Notes under the pieces: generated by a model | Seen by the model: only the letters and a program-made list of their open reading frames with translations | Database searches by the model: none | Told to the model about the DNA's origin: nothing | DNA from: Amoebophrya sp. A120 | Taxonomy: Eukaryota; Sar; Dinophyceae; Syndiniales; Amoebophryaceae | Assembly (NCBI GenBank): GCA_905178155.1 | Contig: CAJINV010000001.1 | Span: 15,190,142-15,254,141 of the forward strand | Length of the DNA stretch: 64,000 bases | Direction: 5' to 3' | Made by a program: the position numbers and the translations under genes | In this document: positions 12,201 through 22,500 of the stretch, piece by piece | Layout: each line of letters begins with the position of its first letter | Numbering within the stretch: the first letter of the stretch is position 1

Positions 12201-14607
12201 GAAAAAACAGTCGATCCGGCAGGAAATTCAGAACAAGGAGGAAGAGCGATTTATGCTGGAGAACTACGCGGTCGAGCTATCAAAAGGAAAAATCCCCCCT
12301 CCCCATATCAAAACGGAATTTCTGATGCTGGATTTGTGTACACAAATCAGCTCTGTATTGCAGAGAAGCGCTGCGGCCAGATCCCCAGGCTAGGTAGCAG
12401 GGACGTTTGGGGCTAGTTGTTCAGCATGGCAAACGGCTCCCCTTTAGTCCCAAGAGCATGACAAATCGCTTCCATAATGGCGCGAAAGCTTCTGCCCTTG
12501 TCTTCTTGCAACAGAAATGTGATTTGTGGCCTCAAATCAGCATCGCAAATTTTCGGAAGCATACCTTGTTGATATGGGGAGGGGGGATTTTTCCTCACGA
12601 TACGAGCAGAATAGCACGCGCAAGAAGGCGCTGGACCAGGAAGTGGATATCTTGCGCACGCTGGAGAAAAACCTCCAGGTAGAAAGAAAAACGCTGCAGG
12701 AGAAACTCGCAAGCCTGTTGGAAGAAAGGCGTGAACAGAACGAGAGAACGACGACGGCAAGAAAGGACGAAAAGGATGATGGAAAAGCAGTCGCTGGCGC
12801 CGAAGAAGCGGGGAAAAAAGAGAGTTTGGAAGGTATTAGGTGTTAGAGTGCAAGAGCAGCTCCATCAACTTCGAACCATGCGTAGATTCTAAACTACTGC
12901 ACTTCGTCTTCGCAATGGCATCCATTGGTTTTGGTTTCAGTACAGGTCGTTCGATTATCCATGTTTTGCCTGCGCACGCCGACATGCAAATGCAATTTCA
13001 AAATGTGATGAACGAACCACACTCATAAACAGCTCCGCCGGAGGACGCAGGGAAAAAGCTGCAGCTTCCGCTCGGCGTGAGCACGAACTCCAGTGCAATA
13101 CCGCCGGAACATCAAACAAAGGGCCCTTCCTTTCTCCCGCCCAATCGGATCACCACGACATCCGGCGGCAGTAGCACGACGCAGTCGACGGCACCGGAGC
13201 AAGTATATCAGAACAACAACTTGGAGGAAGTCCTCCGGCAGCCCACCGTCGCTTGGTCAGACCTGATGGAGCTCCGCGCGCTCATCCGCCAATACGAACA
13301 GTGCTTGGAGCATATTGAGGGGAAAAATCCCCCCTCCCCATATTGAAAAGGTATGTTTCCGAAAATTTGCGTTGCTGATTTGTGACCACAAATCAGGTTT
13401 GTCTTGCAAAAAGACAAGTGCAAAGACATCCGCCCAATTGTGAAGCGATTTGGCATGCTGTTGGTTCTAGGGGGTAGCCATTTGCAATGCTGAACAACTA
13501 GACCTGAGCGCTCCCACCTAGGCTGCGGATCTGGCCGGAGTGCCTTACTGCAAGACAAATCGGATTTGTGTACGCAAATCAGCAGCAGAAGTTCCCACTT
13601 TGATACGGGAAGGGGGGATTTTTCCTTTTGATAGAGCAGGAGAAACGGGACGAGGACTTGTTGCGGCAGCAGAACGACCACCTGATTTTCCAGCTGCAGG
13701 AGATCTACTCAACTACGAACTTGCAGCAAAACATGAGCGAGCAGATATCCTGAGTAAAAACGTACCCACACCAGAGTCAGGATGGGGATTTTGCAACACA
13801 AACCTAGGAGTTTTGGGAGTCACGCATGACAAGTTGCACTCCGCAGTGTAGTGCAGGTTAGCATGTGCAACCGCGTCACAGATTCATCTGCTCATCCTGT
13901 TCACAGCATCACAAATCCCAAAACACGATTGGAAATGGCTTTCATGCGGATGCGCATTACAAGTCTTCCTGTCTTGGCAAATCTGCATTACAACCCTGGT
14001 GTGGGTACGTTTTTACTCAGGATAGCAGACGCAGCTGGAGTACATCCGGAACGTGTTTCGGCAGTTTCTGGATTTGGACGAGAACGGCTCCATATGCATT
14101 GCAAATATGTCTGGGTCTGGAAGAATGCAAGTTTGTCATGCTTGCCTGGCATGACTCATAAATCTGTAATGCATCAGCAGGAAAACGAAAAGGGCCTCTT
14201 GCCTGTCATGCAAAAACGCAGTTTGCCATGCGGAAAACGACACACAGTAGCAGTTGAAAAAATTGTCATGCTTCGCTGCCGATTGCAGTCCCCCCACCAG
14301 TCACATTTTAGCATCACAAGTTTCCAGACCCAGACACATTTGCATTTGATACTCCAGTTCGCTGTACCAAAACCTCACGTCTTCCCTCGGCGGGTCGCGG
14401 AGTAGCTCCGCGGGAACCCTGCAGAAGCTCGCGGAAGAACACGAGCAGTGCATCCCGGTTCTGTTGAAGTTCCTGGAGTTTGATCTTGTCGAGCAGGAAC
14501 AAATCCGGCAAAAACGCGCAAAGAAAGCCGAGAGTTCCTACTACCAGAACGCTGCGAACGAGACGGCAAAAATGATTACCAATTTACGCGGATGGCTCAG
14601 GTTTTGA
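9297..14607 (+). CDS. long coiled-coil protein with GRIP-like C-terminal domain (putative golgin)
   Basis: Predicted 1154 residues after removing introns and five introners. Exons: 9297-9656, 9924-10842, 11018-12277, 12608-12832, 13033-13312, 13639-13745, 14030-14092, 14357-14607. Two ordinary introns are GT-AG (10843-11017, 12833-13032). Most of the protein is heptad-rich coiled coil with many Glu/Lys/Gln. The C-terminal segment, about residues 1053-1115, reads LEYIRNVFRQFLD, then HEQCIPVLLKFLEF. This resembles the GRIP domain pattern (EYLKNV..FL ... VLLxFLxxS), including the tyrosine that contacts Arl1 in known GRIP domains, so a trans-Golgi tether is a reasonable inference. ATG 9297 is the first in-frame methionine. 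The GRIP call is by eye and could be a chance helical match; the coiled-coil protein itself is well supported. Confidence 0.75.
9657..9918 (+). mobile_element. introner family A, copy 2
   Basis: 262-bp insertion in the golgin gene, starting TATCAAATGTGAAAGTG and ending CATTTTTACATTTGATA. Direct repeat AAGCC at 9652-9656 and 9919-9923. Excision with one repeat gives CAA GCC TCT CTG, joining LQA to SLDEV. The unspliced frame ends at a TGA ten bases in. Same orientation as the copy at 1287-1539, with diverged interior. Confidence 0.88.
12278..12602 (+). mobile_element. introner family B, copy 1
   Basis: 325-bp insertion in the golgin gene. It starts TATCAAAAGGAAAAATCCCC and its other end is the inverted counterpart GGGGATTTTTCCTCACGATA. 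Direct repeat CGAGC at 12273-12277 and 12603-12607. Excision with one repeat gives GTC GAG CAG AAT. Interior order is opposite to the copies at 13313 and 48051, so it is inserted in the other orientation relative to the gene. Confidence 0.87.
13313..13633 (-). mobile_element. introner family B, copy 2 (opposite orientation)
   Basis: 321-bp insertion in the golgin gene, starting TATTGAGGGGAAAAATCCCC and ending CCTTTTGATA. Direct repeat GAGCA at 13308-13312 and 13634-13638. Excision gives TTG GAG CAG GAG AAA, in frame. The interior reads as the reverse complement of the copy at 12278-12602: the GATTTGTGTAC block is near its right end rather than its left end. The strand given is relative to that copy. 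Confidence 0.86.
13746..14024 (+). mobile_element. introner family C, copy 2
   Basis: 279-bp insertion in the golgin gene just before the GRIP-like region. Starts TATCCTGAGTAAAAACG and ends CGTTTTTACTCAGGATA, an inverted repeat of about 28 bp. Direct repeat GCAGA at 13741-13745 and 14025-14029. Excision gives GAG CAG ACG CAG CTG, in frame. Long blocks of the interior (for example GCAACACAAACCTAGG) are identical to the copy at 944-1222. Confidence 0.87.
14093..14351 (-). mobile_element. introner family A, copy 3
   Basis: 259-bp insertion splitting the GRIP-like domain of the golgin. Starts TATGCATTGCAAATATG (a diverged end) and ends ACATTTGCATTTGATA. Direct repeat CTCCA at 14088-14092 and 14352-14356. 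Excision gives GGC TCC AGT TCG CTG, in frame. Interior arrangement matches the copy at 51812-52063 rather than that at 1287-1539, so I assign it the reverse orientation. Confidence 0.83.
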
Positions 14608-15347
14608 TTCAATCGAAACGATATGAGTATAAAGCGAAAATAATGAGTACAACTTCAAAGCGCGAACTTGTTGGATGGCCACCGTCCTCTCGACGTCGTT
14701 CTCAGCGATGGATGGCAGTGATGTGTGTGATATGCAAACAGTGTTCGACAATGACAAATAAAACTCCACAGGAAGTTCTGAAGATCGTGGAAGATTCTGG
14801 ATTCGAATATCCGTTCGGTTTTCCTTGTCGGAGCTTTGATTGTGAAGAACGATGAGGAGAGCAACATATCGGTAATAAACTTTTGTTTGATCATCGTCGC
14901 AGGGTGGGGCACGCATTTTTTGGGTCGTGAAACTTACCGAACCAAATTTTTGTCGTCGTCCGTGAAGAACCTCGCATGTTAAGGTCATGGGAGGCCGGTA
15001 CCTGTGTTTGCGCACTGAATGAATCAATACTTACTCCAGGACCACAAGTTTGTCAATCTTTTCGATTTCCCGCTGAGAAATTATCGGTTTAAGCCTTTTC
15101 GATTTCAGCATCGGTTCGTGGGTGTTCCCTTGATGCGCATAACTTTTCACTTTGTTCTGTCATTTGTGAAATATGAAGTACCTTGTGCACGATCTCATTT
15201 CGTTTTTTGAAGTGAAGTGCCGTCACCTCACAACGGCTACCTCTACGTACAACCTTGTCGGCTGTGTATATCGGCCGTATTTCCACCGCAACTTTTGTGG
15301 CAAAGAGGTAGAACCAGGAAGAGACTAATAAGCCTCGAAAGAAGAAG
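14608..15347. other. intergenic between golgin and next orphan gene
   Basis: About 740 bp with no supported gene. Open frames at 14592-14855 and 15019-15210 are short and lack any recognisable motif. Confidence 0.45.
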
Positions 15348-18300
15348 ATGGGATTCGACGAGAGGTTTCCCACGCTGAGAAACTGGCCCGCCACCGACCC
15401 GGCGTTTTTGGAGGGCGTGCACGACCAATACAAAGCGCACTTTCCGGAGTACAGTATTGACACCCCGCCAACGGAGGAGAACATCCGCGAAGCCAGCTTC
15501 CGGGACCTGCTCGCGGTCTGCTTCGGGCGAAGCATACAGACCGTCAAAGATCAGCAGTTTGCGGACAAAACATGGGAAATGGCAATGCAGGACTTGGTGC
15601 GGAAGTGGAGAGTAAACAGGTACTTAATTGCGTTGTTTCGATACAGTTCTACTTCTACCTTAGTCGAGTGCAATCGGTTGCGCTGCGATTGAAGGTGCAT
15701 GAGAAAAAATCATCAAACCGGTTGCTTCAATACGAAGTATGACATCAAGTGTCCCTTTCACAACTCTTCAGGGGTTCTATCAACATCAACGACCGCATTG
15801 GGGGAATCCCCTACCTGCACTTGATCTGCAAAGTCGGGCAGTGCCGGTACCGTGCCCACCCGGGCCAGGATCCGCGCCCCATGAACCAGATCCCGACCCG
15901 CAACCTCTTACTGGAAACCATCCTGAAGGAAGCCAAGGACCTGAACGTCAACGCCGTCGACTTCCGGGGTCACTCCGCCCTGAACTACTGCTACAGTTAC
16001 ACCTTTGAGGTGACAAACGTTCCGGAAATCGGGCCAGACGGGCAGAGAAGGAACAAGTGCGCGTACGCCGTGTCCATCCACTGGGCCTCGGTCCGCATGC
16101 TGCTGGCCCGCGAGGAGTGGGTTGCGCTCGATTTCCCGGTCCCCGGCGGACAGTTTGGGAACATGCAGTTGTTGCATTTGCTGAAGCGCAGCTACTTGCT
16201 GTTCCAGGAGGAAAATCACAAGCAGTTCCCGGCCAAGGTGCACCACGATTTGCTGCAGACAATAAACAAGTGCGGCGCTGAGGTGGAGCTCGCGCGGACG
16301 CTGCGGTTTTGGCCCATGCAGGAGAAGCTGCAGAAAGACAACACAAAATACGATTGCACGCTGCTCACCCGCACAATCAGCAAACGCTGGGGCGACGGGT
16401 TGATGCTGTTTTTGAACGAACCCGCAACCGAGGAGGTAGTGGAAAACATCTGGAGACATCCGGCGTTTGATAGGTACAGAACAACGTACTTGATAGATTG
16501 TACTTACAGTTACAAGGCGCAAGAAAAGACAGGGATGTTATGATTTCTGTAGTGGTACCCGTACCGGTATGATGGAAAAATAGCGGTATGACAGTATGAA
16601 GATCGAGGGAAAAAGAACATCAAAATTTCCGCATTCACAACAGAATGGGTTTTCTGGACGAAATCTGTCTGGTCGAAGGCAACAACGTGCGAAGATGGCG
16701 TGACATCGACGTCAATTCTATGTACCTCGTGGACAAGTTCAACTGCACAAAGAAGGCCTGGTACTACGTGATGCATGCGATTCAGTTCCAGAAGGGCGCA
16801 GAGCTGAAGGATCAGCTGGTATAGTTTTTTTTGACGGAATAGGAAGCTTTATTCCGAGACTTTGAAGCACAACAAGAATGTGAACGGCTCCCGCATTTGG
16901 TCGAATATTACTAATATTCGACCAAATGCGGGAGAGATAGGGAGATAGGGAGAGTCCCCCTAAAAGGGGGCAACAAAAACAAAACCAAATTGATCGCAAA
17001 CAGCACGGTACGGCCACGACAACATCTTTCGAAATCTGGGGCGGAAATGCTTCCGAAATCTGATGAGGGAAAGTTGAAATGGTCATTGCAATTTTCCTTC
17101 GATGAGGGAAAGTTGAAGCGGCCATTTCAAATATCCTTCGATGGGGGAAAGTTGCAGTGGCCATTTCGATTTTCCTTCGATGAGGGAAAGTTGAAGCGGC
17201 CATTCTAAATTTCCTTCGATGAGGGAAAGTTGAAGCGGCCACTTCAAATATCCCCCCATGAGGGAGAGCTGCAGTGGGCATCTCGATTTTCCTTCGATGA
17301 GGGAAAGTCGAAGTGGCCACTTGCGTTTCAAATTTCCTCTGATGAGTCAACGGGCGCGCGGTGCTCGTTTGCCTTCGAATCGATGCAACGCCATTGGCTG
17401 CGTATGGGGTGAGTGAATGCGCGCGCGCAGCGCGCGCGCAAAATTTTTTTGGTTCTACGGCTTACCAAAACGGAGCATACCGTCGTGATTCAAGGGGATG
17501 AGGTTTACTACGGCTCTCCCTATCGACCTATTCTCCCTATTCCGCTCTCCCTATTCCCTCGATTCACTACAGTCGTATATATATTAGTTATGTGTTTGTT
17601 CATCAGTTTCAGTTTACTCACGCCCACACGGCACCTCATGTCAGATCCTTGGCGTTGAATGAGAGCACCTCCGCGAAGTTGTAGAGAAAAAGATTTTCTG
17701 TGCAAAAACTACTACTTATTCATCACACCAGGCGGCCCAGGGCAACACCGTTTCCATGCAGGTGGGTGGGAAGCAGCCCCAGCTCCCGGGGGTGCAGAAG
17801 CAGGTGGTGAAGGTCGGAAAGAACGCGTTTGTCGCCCCGGCGGAACCCTCGAGTCCCATCCACAGCACGCCGCCGCGTTCCAGCGGGAGGACGTTACGAC
17901 GAATTTCCGTGTCCCCCGATTTGTCCAAGGCGCTGGCGCAGGAGGTGGCCAAGATCAACTCCCCAAAAATCCCGAACTTTGAGGAATTGGATAAGAAAAA
18001 AGCGGCGAAAGAACAGCAGTTTGCGTCCACGCCAAAGCCAGAAGTAGTGAACAAGAAGGTCGTGTTGAGCAAGGCAAAGGAAGCCAGTAAGGAGAAGAAG
18101 CCGGCACCAGCATCAAAGGAGAAGGCTGACGAAAAAGATTTGTTTAAGGAGGATCCCGCTGACGACACGAAACCCGCTCCGAAGGCAATGAAGGCAGCGC
18201 CAGCGATGAAAAAGGCAGAGAAGGAAGTTAAGAAGGTAATGAGCAAAAAAGACGAGCAAGCCATGAAGAAATCGCCACCACCAATGGCTGCTGCAAAAGG

Positions 18301-18664
18301 GGGCAGTAAAAAGGACAAAGCAGCACCGGCAGCCGCAAAGAAGTCACCACCAGCAATGAAGATGAGCATGAAAAAGATGCAGAAAGCTCATGCTGAGGCG
18401 AAGGCAAGTCCGAAAATGGCATCATCCCCAAAAATGGCATCATCTCCGAAAATGGCATCATCGCCAAAAATGGCCTCATCACCCAAGATGGCAGCCATGA
18501 AAAAGGAAGCAAAAAAGGAGAAAGCTTCCAGCATGAAGAAAGCCGCCGCGGCACCAGCGAAGGCGAAGCCAAAGATGAGCAGCATGAGCATGAAGAAAGC
18601 CGGCGCGACTGCATCTTCCTCACCAAAAATGGGGGTGAAAAAGACCGCCATGAAGAAGAAGTGA
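15348..18664 (+). CDS. orphan protein with Lys/Met/Pro-rich tail
   Basis: Four exons, all joined by GT-AG introns in frame: 15348-15619 (approximate end), about 15774-16473, 16644-16818 and 17732-18664. The first three exons give a compact, globular-looking protein (MGFDERFPTL..., GGIPYLHLICKVGQCRYR, VSIHWASVRMLL, DLLQTINKCGAEVEL, MGFLDEICLVEGNNVRRW) that I cannot assign to a family. The last exon is low-complexity: many Lys, Ala, Met and Pro residues, with SPKMAS repeated in tandem at about 18409-18495. Such Lys/Met tails can be nucleic-acid binding, but that is only a guess. The third intron is unusually long (913 nt) and carries palindromes and a minisatellite, listed separately. Confidence 0.75.
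16888..16934. repeat. 47-bp palindrome with one-base centre
   Basis: Arms of 23 bp (left arm starts CTCCCGCATTTGGTCGAAT) are perfect reverse complements around a single C at 16911. This would form a very stable hairpin in RNA or a cruciform in DNA. It sits in the long intron at 16819-17731. Confidence 0.9.
17062..17345. repeat. minisatellite, 39-bp period
   Basis: Seven units beginning GATGAGGGAAAGTTGAAG (with variants) start at 17062, 17101, 17140, 17179, 17218, 17257 and 17296, exactly 39 bp apart; an imperfect eighth start is at 17341. Alternate units are more alike, suggesting a higher-order pair. Because 39 is a multiple of three, both strands stay open over long stretches; I regard those frames as by-products. 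Confidence 0.9.
17418..17440. repeat. alternating GC palindrome
   Basis: T(GC)5-A-(GC)5A: an alternating purine-pyrimidine palindrome with a one-base centre, followed by an A/T run. Such tracts can adopt Z-DNA or hairpin form. It is in the same 913-nt intron as the 47-bp palindrome. Confidence 0.85.
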
Positions 18665-19502
18665 ATTCTGCTGCAACAGTTTTCTACAAAATAAATCTTG
18701 AGAATACAGGGCAACGGGTTCTTGTAGATGTGCATTTGTTGATGTAGTAGTCTACTACAACCGTGTCGTCGTGTAAAAAAATATCATACTTCTTTTGTAC
18801 CTGTAACATAAGGTCTGGTGATGTCACCGTAATAAACAAATAAAACGATAACGTGCCGCATAATGTGATTAAACTTTAACAGTATACTATCAACGTGTCA
18901 TGCAACGTCGCATTCGCAGTGACAGTGTATACGATTTTCTTATCATAGCTACCCACACAGAAATTTGCACCACTTGCGCTACACTTCCGTACATACAAGG
19001 TCGAGGTGATTCGTCGTCTCCAGAGTGGTCCCAAATGCGAATGTCTGAAATTGATTCTACCTCCCTTCCTCAACGCAAAATGACTGCCACCTCGCTTCTT
19101 ATTCGTCGTTACACCGCGACGCGCTTGCGACTGAACAACGTTTCAAGGCGTACGCCTTGCTGCGAGCCGGTGCGTTCCTGTTCAGAAAAGGCCTTACGTT
19201 CGTATTCGGCCTTTGGATCTAGATCTAGTGGAAGATCAGAAGTGGACAGTTCTAGAGATCAACAGCACTCTATTGTTCGTTGGAACGCTGCAGGTCACGA
19301 CCAAGTGTGCGAGGATCTCCGCTTCCGATCCTGTTTCTTTCTTCCGTGTCGTGGCGGTTCTGTATTGGCGTTTTTACATTTGAAAGATTTTTGTCGGTAC
19401 TCTCAGCGAGCCGAGGCTACAACGCGTAGCGTGCTAAGTTCCCACTCACATCATCAACTGCAGGAGCCCCGCGTCTCTGACCGCCTCCGCGCCGACGCAA
19501 AA
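18665..19502. other. intergenic / possible 5' extension of the large orphan
   Basis: The reading frame of the following gene is open back to an ATG at 18900. That 201-residue extension lacks the Ala/Ser/Thr/Val-rich character of the downstream protein and precedes what looks like an N-terminal membrane anchor, so I treat it as 5' UTR or an open frame by chance. No other gene seen. Confidence 0.4.
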
Positions 19503-22500
19503 ATGAAAGCAACACAAGGCGGTCACTTGTCGTACTTTTCCTTCCTTCGGCAGCACGTGATTGGTCCGGTGGTCGCGGCTGTGAGCGTGTGGGGGTTTTG
19601 CTTGCTGCTCTCCCTGTATCTGTGGCGATCCATCGGGGACGAGGAGTTTAATCAATATCTCATGTCCACCTACGTGATCCCGATTATTTCGTCCGGTTAC
19701 CTGCTGATCAAAAACAGCGACGAGGCTACGGAGACCAAGGACGACGCGGAGCAGGAGCAGACGAAGCAGTTGCTGAAGTTGCAGGGGTTGAGCCTGCAGG
19801 CGGAGCTGGTCTTGGTGAACAAGAAACAGGTGCTGGTGTCGCACATCAGGGAGGCGCTGGGCCGGGAGCGCGCCTTCCGGTGGGACGAGTTGTTCCTGTT
19901 GGAGTTGGAGCGGCGGGAGGAGGAGAAACAGACTGCAACAGCCGGAAACGTCGCGGTGAACGTGGTCTCGAGCTTGGTCGCGGCGGCTGCGGGTGGCGGA
20001 GGGGGCAGTGCAGTAGGGACAACTCCTGGGAAGAGCGCAGCTGCGAAAATGCCACGAACCAACAGAAACCTGGGAGTAAGTGCAGCAACTGCGGCAGACG
20101 ACGGCCGATCTTTGGCAGACAATCGGAAAACTAGCAGCGGTGGAGCCCCCTTAGCCGCCGTTGCTATGCAGAACGCGGGAGCCGCCGCAGCTTCATCTGC
20201 GGGCGGAACTAGTGGAGGTTATAGCGCGCCGCAACAACCGGCAGCAGCAGCACCCACCCTTGCAGCATCGACACCGAGCAGTACTTCTAAAGTTGTTGCT
20301 CCGGCGACGGCGCCTCCCTCGGTGAAAACGGTGGAGGTGAAGGCCTCGGAGTGCGTGGTTTCTGAAATGGCAAACCGCCCGGTGTTGCGCTTCACGTTTC
20401 AGTGTCCCACGAACACGAAGCAGAAGGATACAGATTCCAAGAAGCAAGCGGCAGAGGATGACAGCAAGCAGTCGGTGAAACAGGTCGGGTATTCGTGGGT
20501 GCAGGCCATTCGCGACCGTTTCGGGACGAAGCCGGAGGACATGATCACGCTTGAGTGGACCGGCGAGGTGCTAGAGGTGTCCGATGGGCTGGACGTGTTT
20601 CAGCAGTCTCTGACGATCACGAAGTTGCCCGATGCGGGTAAGAACTGGCAAGTGAAACAGCTGACGCTGTGGAAGCTGCGACAGGAGCACCCGCAGGCGG
20701 ACCAGGCGTTGCGGGCGGCGCCGTATTTTTCTTCGTTTAAGAAAACGCTCGATTTGTACAGGGAGCGGCAGACGCAGATCCGAGAAAACATCGAGGAAGA
20801 AGCGAGTTCGCGAGCTAGTTTGCCGGTGGTCTCGCAGGAACAAAGGCCGCGGGCGGGGGGCGACGTCGTCAAGGGGAAAAGTGCTGTCGTGGCCCCATCC
20901 AGTAGAAGTAACTCGAAGATAACATCATCATCTTCAGGCACAAGAGCCCGAGCGCTGTCATCCCCTCCAGTAGAGCGGGAGACGAGCGAAGCAGTGGCAA
21001 AAGTAACGGGACTCGCTGCGAGCGGAGGTTCGAAGAGCCCTGCTGATACCACAGATCAATTAAGTGCGTACAAGACCCTGGCTAAGAAACGCGCTGACTT
21101 GGTGGAGGAGCTGGAGTTTTTCGTGAGAAAGTCTGAGTGGTCGGCGACGTTTCTAAAACGACTCCACGACGAACGGCAGAAACAAGGCTCGATTCCCGCA
21201 GGCGGAGCGCAGCAAACCGGAGGATCTTCCCCCGGCAATCTACCGGGGCACCCACTGTATTCGAAGTCGATGTGGCTCGCCGTAGAACACCCAGTTTCTA
21301 TGATCACGAGTGTGTCTCGCCTGGTGTCCGGGGTGGTCTTTTACCCGCAGGTCGGGCAAAAGTACCGTGCCAGCGTTGGGTCGGGGAGTCCAGGAATGTT
21401 GCGTCGGAACTTTCACCGCTACTTGTCGGCGATCTTCCCTCGCGCGCGAGCGCGGCGCGACGTTTTCATTCGAGTAACGACAACGACGCCGCCACCAACT
21501 GCCGTCGTGAGAAGCAGCATCACAGCTGGCCCGCCCGCTGTGGCCGAAGAAACACAGCAGGTTGCAAAGGAAATCGAGACTGCAAAACTAAGTACAGCGG
21601 TTTCATCGGGGAGTTCGAAGGCATCTACGGCAGCAAACAGGCCCGGGCCTGTGGCTGAAACACCAGTACCCGCCCCCGTTGATGCCGCAGCGCCAGTAGC
21701 GAAACCCGATTCGATCCTCCCGGTTAGCACGCCAGTTGGCACTCCTCCTTCTTCAATAGCACCAGTGGTGACAACTTCACCGCCGATTCCGGAAGAAGGC
21801 GGAGGGGTCTCGTCCGCCGCTCCAACAGTGACCACTTCTGCACCAGGTACCGCGACCGGTCAAACAGCGACTTCGGCCGCGCCCACAGCAGGCAACGTCA
21901 ACGAGTTATCGAGCGGTCTGCTGAAAGTAAAAAAAGATTCGGGTGCTAAGATAGAGGATTTGGACACAGCAGCCGGAATGGACTCAGTGTCTGCAAAAGC
22001 AAACACCTTCTCATCCAAACCGGCTTTGGCGGAAGAAAAAACGAAAAACACCACTGCTGAAATTACCACGGGCAAAACGACAACGAGCGAGCCAGTGCGT
22101 GAGAAAAAGCCCAAGGCGAAGCCTGTGGTAAGTGTGCCACGGGACTTGAAGTCGGGCACGACTTCTAAACCACCTTCGTCGCGCGGGGACAAAACTACAC
22201 CGGCAGCGGCTAGTAACACCAAAACGAGAGGTTTGTCTTTCGCCAGTACAACAGATGACGTGGTTGAAAATTCAGTTCCACAAAAAAAGCAACTGCAACC
22301 AACTGCGGGCCTCGCTCGACAAACCACTACTGCTTTCTCAGGCCGTAAACTTTTGGAAGAGCCGCAGGTCGCACCGAACAACTGGCAACTTGCGACGCAT
22401 GAAAAGTCGGGAACATTTTTCGGCGCCTTGCCTTCGCGTTCTTTGACTTTCTCGCGGTTCACTACGGCGCATCTATTTCTCGAGCCATCGGCGCAATTGT

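Larger units (their letters stand above)
16819..17731 (+). other. 913-nt GT-AG intron loaded with repeats
   Basis: Starts GTATAG after CTG and ends CACACCAG before GCGGCC; the join is in frame (L-A-A-Q-G-N). Other introns in this window are mostly 100-200 nt. It contains a 47-bp palindrome (16888-16934), a 39-bp-period minisatellite (17062-17345), a GC palindrome (17418-17440), and matching AGGGAGAT-type tracts on opposite strands at about 16932-16955 and 17515-17560. Confidence 0.7.

Noticed and set aside
17062-17350. Repeated 13-residue frames on both strands
   Set aside because: They follow from a 39-bp minisatellite inside an intron; no start, exon join or family supports a protein.
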